Below are positions 42,551 to 52,808 of a stretch of DNA of 64,000 nucleotides, in pieces; within the stretch, counting starts at the first letter, position 1, and each line of letters begins with the position of its first letter. The notes beneath the pieces were generated by a model. The model did no database searches. It saw only the letters and a list, made by a program, of their open reading frames with translations, and was not told the DNA's origin. The DNA comes from Massilia sp. Root351 (GTDB lineage: Bacteria; Pseudomonadota; Gammaproteobacteria; Burkholderiales; Burkholderiaceae_D). Position numbers and translations under genes: made by a program. The stretch spans positions 248,001 through 312,000 of the forward strand of contig NZ_LMDJ01000035.1 in NCBI RefSeq assembly GCF_001425045.1. The letters run 5' to 3'.

Positions 42551-44428
42551 TCAAATTTCCACCTGCGTACCCAGTTCGATCACCCGGTTGGGTGGAATCT
42601 GGTAATAATCCGCCGCCGCGCGCGCGTTGCGCGACATGGCCACGAACAGGCTCTCGCGCCACGACGCCATGCCGGCGCCCGGAGTGGAAATGACGGTCTG
42701 GCGCGCGATGAAGAAGGAGGTTTCCATCATCTCGAACTCCAGGCCGTGCTTGCCGCACAGCGCCAGCACATTCGGAATGTCCGGTTCGTCCTTGAACCCG
42801 TACTGCACGTTGACCTGGTAGCACTGGTGGCCCAGGTCGATGATCTTGACCTGCTCCTCCGGCGCCACCCACGGCTCCTCGACGATGTGCACGGTGATGA
42901 ACACCACGCGCTCGTGCAGCACCTTGTTGTGCGACAGGTTGTGCAGCAGCGCGTGCGGCACGCCGTCGCTTTCGCCGCGCAGGAAGATCGCGGTGCCGAA
43001 CACGCGCACCGGCGGCGCCATGAACAGCGAGGACAGGAAGGCTTCCAGCGGAATGGCGTGCTTTTCCAGGTTCTTGAACACCAGGTCGCGGCCTTCGCGC
43101 CAGGTCAGCATGATGGTCAGCAGCACGCCGCCCAACAGCAGCGGGAAGAAGCCGCCGTGCAGCAGCTTCAGCGTGGAGGCCGAGAACAGCATGATGTCGA
43201 TGGCGATGAAAAAGCCGGTGGCGGCGAAGCTCAGCACCAGCGGCAAGTGCCAGCGGTAGCGGATCACGAAGAAGGTGAGGATGGTGGTGCACAGCATGGT
43301 GGCGGTAACGGCAATGCCGTAGGCGCCGGCCAGCTTGTCGGACGAACCGAAGCCCACCACGGCGATCAGCACCACCACCAGTTGCAGCCAGTTCACGGCC
43401 GGGATGTAGATCTGGCCGATCTGGCTTTCCGAGGTGTGCATGACGCGCATGCGCGGCAGCAGGCCCAGGGCGATGGCCTGCTTGGTCATGGAGAAGGTGC
43501 CGGAAATGGTGGCTTGCGAGGCGATCACCGCCGCCATGGTCGACAGCACCACCAGCGGGTACACGCTCCAGCTGCCCAGTTGCTGGAAGAAGGGATTGGA
43601 GATGGCTTCGGGGCGGGTGATCAGCAGCGCGCCCTGGCCCAGGTAGTTCAGCGCCAGCGCCGGCATGGCGACCAGAAACCAGGCCATGCGGATCGGCTGC
43701 TTGCCGAAGTGGCCCATGTCGGCGTACAGCGCCTCGGCGCCGGTGAAGGCCAGCACCACGGCGCCCAGCGCCACAAAGCCGCTGTATTTATTCTCCAGCA
43801 TGAAGCGGAAGGCGTGCAGCGGATTGAGCGCGGCCAGGATTTCCGGCGCCGCCACGATATTGACCACGCCCATCGCCGCCAGCGCGGCAAACCACACCAC
43901 CATGATGGGGCCGAAGAAGCGGCCGATGCCGGCAGTGCCGTGCCGCTGCACCGCGTACAGCGACACCAGCACGATGATGGTCAGCGGCACCACGTACTGC
44001 TCCAGCGCCGGCGCAGCCACTTCCAGGCCTTCAATCGCGCCCAGCACCGAAATGGCGGGGGTGACCACGCTGTCGCCGTAGAACATGGTGGCGCCGAACA
44101 CGCCCAGCAGCAGCAGCGGGCCGTGCCAGCCGGAGCGCTTGCTGACCGAATTCAGGGCCAGCGCCATTAGCGCCATGATGCCGCCCTCGCCGCGGTTGTC
44201 CGCGCGCAGCACCAGGCTGACGTATTTGAGCGAAACGATCATGGTCAGCCCCCAGAAGATCAGGGAGATGATGCCCAGCAGGTTGGGGGTACTCAGCGCG
44301 AGCCCGTGTTCGGGGTCGAAGATGGTTTTGAGGGTGTACAGGGGACTGGTGCCGATATCGCCATAGACGATGCCGACGGCAGCTAGCGTCAGTGCGACGA
44401 GGCTGCTTTTCTTATGTTCCGACGTCAA
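42551..44428 (-). CDS. kup: Potassium uptake protein Kup
   Basis: Kup is a constitutive K+:H+ symporter in the inner membrane. The product of 625 residues has about 12 hydrophobic segments, the family motif GIVYGDIGTSPLYTLKTIF near the N-terminus, GGIMALMALALNS, and a cytoplasmic C-terminal domain ending GTQVEI. No ATG fits: the next upstream in-frame ATG (44494) adds 22 unlike residues. TTG at 44428 gives LTSEHKKSSLVALTLAAVG, typical of Kup proteins, with AGGTG 7 bases upstream. Confidence 0.93.
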   Translation of the reverse strand: MTSEHKKSSLVALTLAAVGIVYGDIGTSPLYTLKTIFDPEHGLALSTPNLLGIISLIFWGLTMIVSLKYVSLVLRADNRGEGGIMALMALALNSVSKRSGWHGPLLLLGVFGATMFYGDSVVTPAISVLGAIEGLEVAAPALEQYVVPLTIIVLVSLYAVQRHGTAGIGRFFGPIMVVWFAALAAMGVVNIVAAPEILAALNPLHAFRFMLENKYSGFVALGAVVLAFTGAEALYADMGHFGKQPIRMAWFLVAMPALALNYLGQGALLITRPEAISNPFFQQLGSWSVYPLVVLSTMAAVIASQATISGTFSMTKQAIALGLLPRMRVMHTSESQIGQIYIPAVNWLQLVVVLIAVVGFGSSDKLAGAYGIAVTATMLCTTILTFFVIRYRWHLPLVLSFAATGFFIAIDIMLFSASTLKLLHGGFFPLLLGGVLLTIMLTWREGRDLVFKNLEKHAIPLEAFLSSLFMAPPVRVFGTAIFLRGESDGVPHALLHNLSHNKVLHERVVFITVHIVEEPWVAPEEQVKIIDLGHQCYQVNVQYGFKDEPDIPNVLALCGKHGLEFEMMETSFFIARQTVISTPGAGMASWRESLFVAMSRNARAAADYYQIPPNRVIELGTQVEI

Positions 44429-44603
44429 GATTGCACCTGAGTTTGTTCTGGTGCGTTGCACAATAGGCCAACTATGGTCAATTTGCAAGTGCATTCTGGC
44501 ATGGCCGGACTCCGCTGTTTTTGGCGTCCATTCTACCGCCGCCAGCGCCGGATGGCGTTTTCCCGGATAATGGCAGACCCGCCGCCCCATATCCAGTCAA
44601 CCC

Positions 44604-45506
44604 ATGAACACCGGCATCCTGTACGCCACACTCGCGTTTTTCTGCTGGGGCCTGTTCCCCCTGTATTTCCATGCCCTCGGCGAGGTGCCGCCGATCGAAA
44701 TCCTGGCCCACCGCATGTTGTGGTCGCTGCTGTTCCTGGCACTGGTGCTGACCGCGCGCGGCCAGTGGCGCTGGCTGCCGGACGTGCTGCGCAAGCCGCG
44801 CGTGGTGGCCAGTTTTGTTGCAAGTGCGGTATTGCTCACGGCGAACTGGTTCGTCTATATCTGGGCCGTCAACAATGGCCACGTGATCGACGCCAGCCTG
44901 GGCTATTTCATCAATCCGCTCGTCAACGTACTGCTGGGCCTGCTGGTCTTGAAGGAAAAGATGCGGCGCGGGCAGTGGATCGCCGTCGGCATCGCGGCCT
45001 GCGGCGTGGCCTGGCTGACCTGGCAGGCCGGCCAGCCGCCGTACATCGCGCTGATCCTGGGCATCACCTTCGGCGGCTACGGCTTGCTGCGCAAGACGGC
45101 GGCGCTGGCGGCGCTGGAAGGCCTGTCCTTCGAGACCATCATCCTGTTCCCGCTGGCGCTGGCCTATGTCATCTGGCTGTCGCTGCACGGCCAGAACACC
45201 TTCATCAACGCGCCGCACGACAGCACCCGCTGGCTGCTGGCGGCGGCCGGCCCGATCACCGCCATTCCGCTGCTGATGTTCGCCGCCGGCGCGCGCCGCA
45301 TTCCGATGGGCGTGCTGGGCATGCTGCAATACCTGTCGCCCACCATGCAGATGCTGCTGGGCGTGTGGATCTTCCACGAAGCGTTCTCCGCTGAGCGGCT
45401 GGCCGGCTTCATCGTGATCTGGAGCGCGCTGGGCATCTATATGGCCGAGGGGCTGTGGGCCTCGCGGCGGGCCACCGCGGCGGCCGGCGCCAAGGCCGCC
45501 GGCTAG
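44604..45506 (+). CDS. rarD: RarD/EamA-family permease
   Basis: The 300-residue protein has ten hydrophobic segments in two EamA halves. RarD features include GILYATLAFFCWGLFPLYF, EILAHRMLWSL, NWFVYIWAVNNGHVIDASLGYFINPLVNVLLG and LQYLSPTMQMLLGVWIFHE. E. coli RarD is linked to chloramphenicol sensitivity, but the natural substrate is unknown. Its TAG shares the CTAG palindrome with the stop of the convergent XRE gene. Confidence 0.93.
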   Translation: MNTGILYATLAFFCWGLFPLYFHALGEVPPIEILAHRMLWSLLFLALVLTARGQWRWLPDVLRKPRVVASFVASAVLLTANWFVYIWAVNNGHVIDASLGYFINPLVNVLLGLLVLKEKMRRGQWIAVGIAACGVAWLTWQAGQPPYIALILGITFGGYGLLRKTAALAALEGLSFETIILFPLALAYVIWLSLHGQNTFINAPHDSTRWLLAAAGPITAIPLLMFAAGARRIPMGVLGMLQYLSPTMQMLLGVWIFHEAFSAERLAGFIVIWSALGIYMAEGLWASRRATAAAGAKAAG

Positions 45507-46300
45507 CGCAACCGGCGGCAGAATGCCGCCGTCCGCGCGTCGGCCGGAAAGCAGGACTCGATGTGCAACTCGGCCAGCGTGACGTCGCGCGGGGTACCGA
45601 AGGTGGTGATGGTGGAGAAAAAGCCCAGCTGCTCGCCATGGCGGTCGAACGAAGTGGTCAGCACCGGCGCCGGCGCGCTGTCCGGTGTGCGGTGGCGCCA
45701 GTGGCGGGGCACACCGGGATAGGCCAGCATTTCATCCAGCAGCGCCTGCGCCTTGCCGTCCGCCGGCGCGGCCGCTGCCTCGTTTTGCAGATGGCGCAGC
45801 AGGTTGCCGGCCAGTTCCTCCCAGTTGGCGAAGGCGGGGCGCAGGTCGTCCGGATCGAAGATCTGCCGCAGCATATTGCCGTGCTTGCTGTCCCGTCCGC
45901 CCAGCATGAAGCGGTTGAGCTTTTTCGCCGCCTCGTTGGCCATGAGCACGTCCCAATGCTTGTTGAGCAGAAAGGCAGGATAAGGCTCCTGTTGCGCCAG
46001 CATGGCTTCCACGGCGTAGCGCATTTGCGCCAGCTTGGGCGCGTCCAGCCCGGTTTCGGGATAGACCGGGGCGAAGCCGCCGGCCACCAGCAGCGCATTC
46101 CGTTGCCGCAAAGGCACTTCCAGGGTATCGGACAGGCGCGCGATCATGTCGCGGCTGGGCTGGGCCTTGCCGGTTTCCACATAGCTCAGGTGGCGCGCAG
46201 AGATATCGGCCTGCAGTGCCAGGTCGAGCTGGCTCAGGCGCCGCACGATGCGCCACTCGCGCAACATGGCGCCGACTGCTGCTGGGGTTTTGTTTTCCAT
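45503..46300 (-). CDS. XRE-family regulator with MmyB-like ligand domain
   Basis: The 265-residue protein has an N-terminal helix-turn-helix (MLREWRIVRRLSQLDLALQADISARHLSYVETGK, broken by helices, about 11-45) and a C-terminal MmyB-like PAS domain (AFLLNKHWDVLMANEAAKKL, LIRHL-like NLLRHLQNEA, LGFFSTITTFGTPRDVTLAELHIESCFPAD). Such regulators usually control a divergent oxidoreductase or hydrolase; here the divergent gene, 130 bases away, is the exported hydrolase at 46431. The start at 46300 fits the family, with no clear ribosome-binding site. Confidence 0.9.
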   Translation of the reverse strand: MENKTPAAVGAMLREWRIVRRLSQLDLALQADISARHLSYVETGKAQPSRDMIARLSDTLEVPLRQRNALLVAGGFAPVYPETGLDAPKLAQMRYAVEAMLAQQEPYPAFLLNKHWDVLMANEAAKKLNRFMLGGRDSKHGNMLRQIFDPDDLRPAFANWEELAGNLLRHLQNEAAAAPADGKAQALLDEMLAYPGVPRHWRHRTPDSAPAPVLTTSFDRHGEQLGFFSTITTFGTPRDVTLAELHIESCFPADARTAAFCRRLR

Positions 46301-46430
46301 GCAAGCATTGTAATGAAGCGCGTGGCCAGCTTCCATAACCTCCGAAGTCATGTTTTCATGACGCCGCGCGGCATTGCGGCCCGCCGGCGCGCGCGCGAAG
46401 ATGCAGCCCTGACCATACGAGGAGCTGACC

Positions 46431-47465
46431 ATGCAACGCAGAGACTTCATCGGACTTACCCTGGCTGCCATGTCGATCACGGCGCCGCACCAGGCAGCGG
46501 CGACGGCCACCGCGTCAAGCACCGCCGCAGCGCTCAGCCTGCCGCAGGCGGCGCAGCCAGCCGGACCGCACGCTCCGCTATCGGCCGCCGGGTTTCATGC
46601 GGCACGCCGCTTCGCAGAGACGCGTTTCGGCCGCATCGCCTACGTGGAGCGCGGCAGCGGCGAGGCGGCGTTGTTCCTGCACGGCTTTCCCCTCAACAGC
46701 TTCCAGTGGCGCGGCGTGCTTGCCCCGCTGTCCACGGCCCGCCGTTGCATCGCCCCCGATTTCCTCGGCCTGGGCTACACCGAACCCGCCCCCGGCCAGG
46801 AGGTGGGGCCGGACGCGCAGGTGGCGATGCTGATCGCCCTGCTCGACCAGTTGGCGGTCGGCAAGGTGGACCTGGTGGCCAACGACAGCGGCGGCGCCGT
46901 CGCACAGCTGTTCATGACGCGCCACCCGGACCGGGTGCGCACCCTGCTGCTGACCAATTGCGACAGCGAAATCGATTGCCCTCCCGAAGCCCTGAAGCCG
47001 GTTATCCAGATGGCGCACGCGGGCACTTTCGCCGACGCCTGGCTGGCCGCCTGGGTGGCCGACAAGGAACTGGCCCGTTCCCCGCAGGGCCTGGGCGGCC
47101 AGTGCTACCAGGATCCGCGCCAGCCCAGCGACGAAGCCATCGACACCTATCTGCGTCCGCTGGTCGCGTCGCCGCAGCGCAAACAGCTGGTGCACGCTTA
47201 CGCCATCGCACTGGAACGCAACGTGCTGGCCGGCGTCGAGGCGGGGCTGAAAGCGTCCGCCATCCCCACCCGCATCCTGTGGGGCAGCAGCGACACCATC
47301 TTCTCCCCGGCCGGCGCCAACTACCTGGACCGCACGCTGGGCAGGTCGCAAGGCGTGCTGCGCCTGGCGGGCAGCAAGCTGTTCTGGCCAGAGGAACGGC
47401 CGGAGGTGATCGTCGCCGAGGCACGCGCACTGTGGAGCGGCGCCCGGCCGCCATATAATACATAG
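46431..47465 (+). CDS. Tat-exported alpha/beta hydrolase with aspartate nucleophile motif
   Basis: The 344-residue protein has an N-terminal twin-arginine signal MQRRDFIGLTLAAMSITAPHQAAA. The alpha/beta fold carries oxyanion HGFPLNSFQW and the nucleophile elbow VANDSGGAVAQ, in which D152 takes the place of serine, as in haloalkane dehalogenases. The late acid-loop reads SSDTIFSP. The position where the catalytic histidine is expected reads GSKLFWPEERPE (about 314-325), with no histidine. It may be a non-dehalogenase member or inactive. It diverges from the XRE regulator. Confidence 0.85.
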   Translation: MQRRDFIGLTLAAMSITAPHQAAATATASSTAAALSLPQAAQPAGPHAPLSAAGFHAARRFAETRFGRIAYVERGSGEAALFLHGFPLNSFQWRGVLAPLSTARRCIAPDFLGLGYTEPAPGQEVGPDAQVAMLIALLDQLAVGKVDLVANDSGGAVAQLFMTRHPDRVRTLLLTNCDSEIDCPPEALKPVIQMAHAGTFADAWLAAWVADKELARSPQGLGGQCYQDPRQPSDEAIDTYLRPLVASPQRKQLVHAYAIALERNVLAGVEAGLKASAIPTRILWGSSDTIFSPAGANYLDRTLGRSQGVLRLAGSKLFWPEERPEVIVAEARALWSGARPPYNT

Positions 47466-47491
47466 CCCGACAGTCCCCATGCAGAAAGCCC

Positions 47492-47824
47492 ATGACCAGC
47501 ACTCCGCCGTTTGACCCGCCATACAAGACCAGCATCGTCCTCGCAGACGGCAGCGTGAAATGGATGGACGTCCGCGCCGACGGCTCCATGGTGGAGACCA
47601 GCGCGCCGGCGGCGATGCCGCCCGCCGGCATGGCCGGCGCCGATGCGCCGGCCCAGCGCGCCGGCCAGCCCGGCCAGTCCGCGCGCGCGGTCACGGTGCT
47701 GAACGTGCCGTTTGCCGAAAAGGACGAGGCCAAGCAGCTCGGCGCCCGCTGGGACCCCAAGCGCCGCAAATGGTACGTCCCGCCGGGCGTGGACGCGGCC
47801 CTGTTCGCCCGCTGGACCGCCTGA
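47492..47824 (+). CDS. DUF5710-domain protein
   Basis: The 110-residue protein has an Ala/Pro-rich middle and a C-terminal DUF5710 domain (VLNVPFAEKDEAKQLGARWDPKRRKWYVPPGVD). This short, nucleic-acid-associated-looking domain is found in many mobile-element primases and in stand-alone proteins. GAAAG lies before the ATG. It follows the exported hydrolase by 26 bases but is functionally unrelated by appearance. The function is unknown. Confidence 0.85.
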   Translation: MTSTPPFDPPYKTSIVLADGSVKWMDVRADGSMVETSAPAAMPPAGMAGADAPAQRAGQPGQSARAVTVLNVPFAEKDEAKQLGARWDPKRRKWYVPPGVDAALFARWTA

Positions 47825-47930
47825 TCGCAGCCGGAACGCCAGCCAAACGCGCTGAAACCAGCTGAAACTAGCTGGATGGCGGCGTTTGGCGTATCCTTGT
47901 TGACCTTCGTAACATATCGAGAATTTCCTA

Positions 47931-49598
<1,668 letters not shown>

Positions 49599-49616
49599 TC
49601 AGGTGTAACATCGAAA

Positions 49617-49643
49617 GGCACGGTTACTACCGTGCCTTTTTTT
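49617..49643 (+). terminator. Intrinsic terminator after ettA
   Basis: GGCACGGT-TACT-ACCGTGCC: a perfect 8-base stem with tetraloop followed by seven T residues. It lies 18 bases after the ettA stop and just before the next gene. Confidence 0.95.
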
Positions 49644-49660
49644 ATTCCCGGGAGAAAAAA

Positions 49661-50140
49661 ATGAAGACAGCCCTCGCCGCCGCTGCGGCAGCAGTCCTGG
49701 CCGCCGGCGGCGCCGCCGCCGCGCCGCTCAACGCCGACGCCATCGGCCAGCTCGGCTGGCTCGCCGGCTGCTGGGCCGCGCCCGGCGCCGAAGCCGGCTC
49801 CGGCGAGCAGTGGATGGCGCCGGCCGGCGGCACCTTGCTCGGCATGAGCCGCACGGTGAAGAACGGCAAGACCACCGCCTGGGAATTCCTGCAGATCCGC
49901 GAAGTCGACGGCCAGCTGGCCTATGTGGCCAAACCGCACAGCCAGCCGGAGGCCTCATTCAAACTGGTCAGCGTGGAAGGCAGCAGCGCGGTATTCGAGA
50001 ACCCCCAGCATGACTTCCCGCAGCGCATCATCTACAAGCGCGAAGGCGACAAGCTGCAGGCCCGTATCGAGGGCACCATGAACGGCAAGGCAAGGGGAAA
50101 AGATTTCCCCTTGCAGCGCGTCAGCTGCGAGGGGAAGTAA
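49661..50140 (+). CDS. DUF6265 exported protein
   Basis: The 159-residue protein has a signal peptide (Ala-rich, ending AAAAP near 21), then LGWLAGCWAAPGAEAGSGEQWMAPAGGTLLGMSRTV, FLQIREVDGQLAYVAKP and FENPQHDFPQRIIYKREGDKL, the pattern of the DUF6265 lipocalin-like proteins. GGGAG lies before the ATG. It is found in many bacteria and of unknown role. Confidence 0.85.
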   Translation: MKTALAAAAAAVLAAGGAAAAPLNADAIGQLGWLAGCWAAPGAEAGSGEQWMAPAGGTLLGMSRTVKNGKTTAWEFLQIREVDGQLAYVAKPHSQPEASFKLVSVEGSSAVFENPQHDFPQRIIYKREGDKLQARIEGTMNGKARGKDFPLQRVSCEGK

Positions 50141-50155
50141 AAGGGGAGGAGAAAA

Positions 50156-50206
50156 CAGTTGAAGCAGTTGAAACAGGTTTGAAGCAGTGTGAAGCTGGTT
50201 TAAAAC
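50156..50206. repeat. Imperfect ~10-base repeats
   Basis: CAGTTGAAG, CAGTTGAAA, CAGGTTTGAAG, CAGTGTGAAG and CTGGTTTAAA follow one another after the DUF6265 stop. They are short degenerate direct repeats of unknown meaning. Confidence 0.5.
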
Positions 50207-50291
50207 TGGGAGGCGGGCACAAGGACATAAGCATCGCAAGGATGCCGCTGTCGCGCCCGGCCTCGATCGGCAACCGCGCTAAGCGTTCGGC

Positions 50292-50885
50292 TTAGAAGTT
50301 GTAGCGCGCGCCCAGGGTGACTGCGCCTTTCTTGCGGCCCTGGTCGATATCGTTCTTGCCGTAGTGCTCATACTCGAGCGACAGCGACACTTTCTGGTTG
50401 ATCGCATACTCGGCGCCCACCGACGCGTACAGGTTGGTGCGGTTGCTGTCGCCCAGCGCGTACGGCGCGGCCAGGCCGGTGCCGTGCACCTCATTCTTGT
50501 TGTAGGCCACGCCCAGCTTGCCGAACGCGGACAACTGCTCGTTGATCGGGTAGCTGCCCTTGCCTGCTACGTAGAAGGAGTGCGACTTGCTGTCGATGGC
50601 GCCGTTGTTGTTGCCGACGGAGTACTTGTAGTTGGAGCTGCCGAAATCGGTGTAGCCGCCTTCAACCGCCCAGGTCTTGTCGATCTGGTAGCCGCCATAA
50701 ATCTTGCCGGACCATTCATCGCTCTTGCGGTCGCCGGTGCTGGTGTCGTTGGACAGGTTGTACTTGTGCTGGCTTGCCACGACGCCGGCGCCAACGTAAG
50801 CCGTGCCTGGTTCGGCAGCCTGGGCTGCGGAAATACCGCCCAGGGCGGTAGCGGAGGTAATCAGTGCGAACAGAATCTTTTTCAT
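50292..50885 (-). CDS. OmpA-like/porin-family small outer-membrane beta-barrel
   Basis: The 197-residue protein has signal peptide MKKILFALITSATALGGISAAQAAE. The mature part has alternating hydrophobic strands (TAYVGAGVVAS, GKIYGGYQIDKTWAVEGGYTDFG, LSAFGKLGVAYN, LYASVGAEYAINQKVSLSLEYEHYG) and ends in the outer-membrane insertion signature GARYNF. It matches the eight-stranded OmpA-like transmembrane domain (outer membrane protein beta-barrel family). AAAGATC precedes the ATG. No operon partners. The substrate or role is unknown. Confidence 0.9.
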   Translation of the reverse strand: MKKILFALITSATALGGISAAQAAEPGTAYVGAGVVASQHKYNLSNDTSTGDRKSDEWSGKIYGGYQIDKTWAVEGGYTDFGSSNYKYSVGNNNGAIDSKSHSFYVAGKGSYPINEQLSAFGKLGVAYNKNEVHGTGLAAPYALGDSNRTNLYASVGAEYAINQKVSLSLEYEHYGKNDIDQGRKKGAVTLGARYNF

Positions 50886-51088
50886 GTTAGTGATCTTTCA
50901 GCAAAAAGTAAGGGACTTGCTTGGGATCGCAGTTCGTTTGGAAGCGCGATGTAAGGACGATAGCATTGGCAAAGCCACTCCGTCCCACCGGATTCCGTAA
51001 TAATTGTTAGAAGTTGTAATCGCTATTGAAACGGCGAAGATCGCCACAAAATGGCAGAACTTAGCTTAAGAAGGACTTAAGGAAGGGT

Positions 51089-51691
51089 TTAAGCGAGGAT
51101 ATTGCGGAAGGTGAGGTTGACGCGCGGCCCGGCAGCGGACTTTTCCTTGTTGATGCCGTGCCGCCAATGATGCTGCAGCGCGCCAGCCATCACCAGCAGG
51201 CTGCCGTTGCCCAGCGCCAGCTTGACCGTCCGGGGCTGCCGCTTGTGCTTGAGGATGAAGGTGCGCGGCGCGCCGAAGCTGACCGAGGCGATGACGGGAT
51301 TGCGGCCCAGTTCCTTTTCGTCGTCGCTGTGGAAGCCCATGCTGTCCCGGCCGTCTCGGTAATAGTTAAGCAGCACGCTGTTGAAGCGCTGGCCGCTGGC
51401 CTGCTCGACGGCCTGCTTGATCTCCAGCTGCAGCGGCGTGAACGGCTGCGGCTGCAGCGTCATGCCGGAATAGCTATAGCGCGCCTCGCCGTGCCAGGCG
51501 GTCAGGCGCGGCTGCAGCAGCTGCTTGCCCCACAGCGTGATCGACTCGGCGCGCCAGTCCGTCTCTGCCAGCAGCCGCGCCAGCACGGCGGCGCTGTCCC
51601 GAGACAGCGGCAGGCAGGGCATGAAGTACAGCTCGCCGTCGTCTATGGGGATGGCGTCCAGCACGCCGGAATGCTCGGAAAAAAGGTCCAT
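51089..51691 (-). CDS. alkB: AlkB-family alpha-ketoglutarate-dependent dioxygenase
   Basis: AlkB-type enzymes repair alkylated DNA or RNA bases by oxidative dealkylation with Fe(II) and 2-oxoglutarate. The 200-residue protein has FNSVLLNYYRDGRDSMGFHSDDE with Fe ligands H121 and D123, H178 in LQHHWRHGI and arginines R190 and R196 (RVNLTFR) for 2-oxoglutarate. Its length and the N-terminal part are closer to ABH2/ABH3-like members than to E. coli AlkB. It diverges from the molybdopterin-fold gene with only 18 bases between start codons. Confidence 0.93.
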   Translation of the reverse strand: MDLFSEHSGVLDAIPIDDGELYFMPCLPLSRDSAAVLARLLAETDWRAESITLWGKQLLQPRLTAWHGEARYSYSGMTLQPQPFTPLQLEIKQAVEQASGQRFNSVLLNYYRDGRDSMGFHSDDEKELGRNPVIASVSFGAPRTFILKHKRQPRTVKLALGNGSLLVMAGALQHHWRHGINKEKSAAGPRVNLTFRNILA

Positions 51692-51709
51692 AACCGCTAT
51701 CATACCTGC

Positions 51710-52291
51710 ATGAAAAAACGACTCTTCCTCGGCACGCTGGCCACGGCGGCCACCCTGCCCGCCCTGCAATCTGCCCACGCAGCCGTCCCGGCGCGCGGCC
51801 CCGCCCTGCTCACCGTCACCGGCGCCATCGCCAGGCCCAACCGCGGCCCCTTCGAGCCGGTGCGCGACCAGATGATGCACAAGCAAAAGCTGAGCTTCGA
51901 CAAGGCGCACGCCTTCGACTTCGCCGCACTGTCGGCGCTGCCGGCCATCGCCATCCAGCCGACGCTGGAATACGACGGCAAGGTGCACGCGCTGCGCGGC
52001 CCGCTGCTGCTGGACGTGTTGAAGGCGGCCGGCGCCACGCTGGCGGACAGCAGCAAGATCGTGCTGCGCGCAGTAGATGGCTACGCGGCCGGCATCACGG
52101 TGGCGCAGGCGCGCGCGCACCGCTACATTGTCGCCACGCAAATGGACGGAGCCCCGATGGCGCTGGGCGGCCTGGGCCCGCTATGGGCGGTGTACGAGGC
52201 GGACAAGGTGCCGGAAATGGCAAGCAAGCCCGTGCAGGACCGCTTCGGTTCCTGCCCATGGGCCTTGTACCACATTGAAGTGCAGGCCTGA
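51710..52291 (+). CDS. Exported molybdopterin-dependent oxidoreductase-fold protein
   Basis: The 193-residue protein has a signal peptide (1-24) and a small sulfite-oxidase-type molybdopterin domain (VTGAIARPNRGPF, FDFAALSALPAIAI, LRGPLLLDVLKAAGA, LRAVDGYAAGITVAQARAHRYIVATQMDGAPM, GPLWAVYEAD). The Mo-coordinating cysteine expected in full enzymes is not apparent, and the domain is truncated relative to YedY. A cofactor-free binding role is possible. Confidence 0.82.
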   Translation: MKKRLFLGTLATAATLPALQSAHAAVPARGPALLTVTGAIARPNRGPFEPVRDQMMHKQKLSFDKAHAFDFAALSALPAIAIQPTLEYDGKVHALRGPLLLDVLKAAGATLADSSKIVLRAVDGYAAGITVAQARAHRYIVATQMDGAPMALGGLGPLWAVYEADKVPEMASKPVQDRFGSCPWALYHIEVQA

Positions 52292-52318
52292 CCGGCCTGC
52301 CGGGATCAGCGCAGGGAG

Positions 52319-52681
52319 TTAGGCGTAGGCTTCGGCCAGCGACATGACGCGCGGCGCGATGGCAATGCCGACATCGCTGAAGATCTTGGTGATCTGGGCC
52401 ATGTTGGCTTCGTTCTCTTCAGGCTTCCAGCCTTTGAACAGGTCGGTGCCATCTTTCTGGAAATGCAGGTCCAGCACCTTGCCGCGGTCTTTATGGGTGT
52501 AGCCGGAGCTGTGGGTGTTCTGGAAACCGGCCGCTGCCAGCGCCGCCAGCACGTCGGCGGGCGGATTGTCCGGGTCCGTGGCCAGGTAGACGCCGTAAGT
52601 CTTGCCTGGCGGTTTGGCGGCGATATCTACTTCGTAGATGCCTGGCGCCTTGGTCACGGACGTACTTTTCAGAAATAACAT
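52319..52681 (-). CDS. Hypothetical protein
   Basis: The 120-residue soluble protein has no signal peptide or membrane segment. It contains GIYEVDIAAKPPGKTYGVYLATDPDNPP, SSGYTHKDRGKVLDLHFQKDGTDLFKGW and a helical C-terminus. AGGGG lies 8 bases before the ATG. I do not recognise it. It is convergent with the preceding molybdopterin-fold gene. Confidence 0.65.
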   Translation of the reverse strand: MLFLKSTSVTKAPGIYEVDIAAKPPGKTYGVYLATDPDNPPADVLAALAAAGFQNTHSSGYTHKDRGKVLDLHFQKDGTDLFKGWKPEENEANMAQITKIFSDVGIAIAPRVMSLAEAYA

Positions 52682-52808
52682 GGTCTTGCCCCTATCGCTT
52701 TGGCCGCCGCGCCATTGGGGCCGGCATGCTCTTGTTTTCCAGTAATTAAGCTTATTGCTTCTGCCGAGGTTTTACAAGGAAATCGGAAGTGTAGAGGAGC
52801 AACTCTCT

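Noticed and set aside
45503..45506. Overlap of the rarD and XRE genes as a possible frameshift or fusion.
   Set aside because: They are convergent and simply share the palindrome CTAG as stop codons; both proteins are full length.
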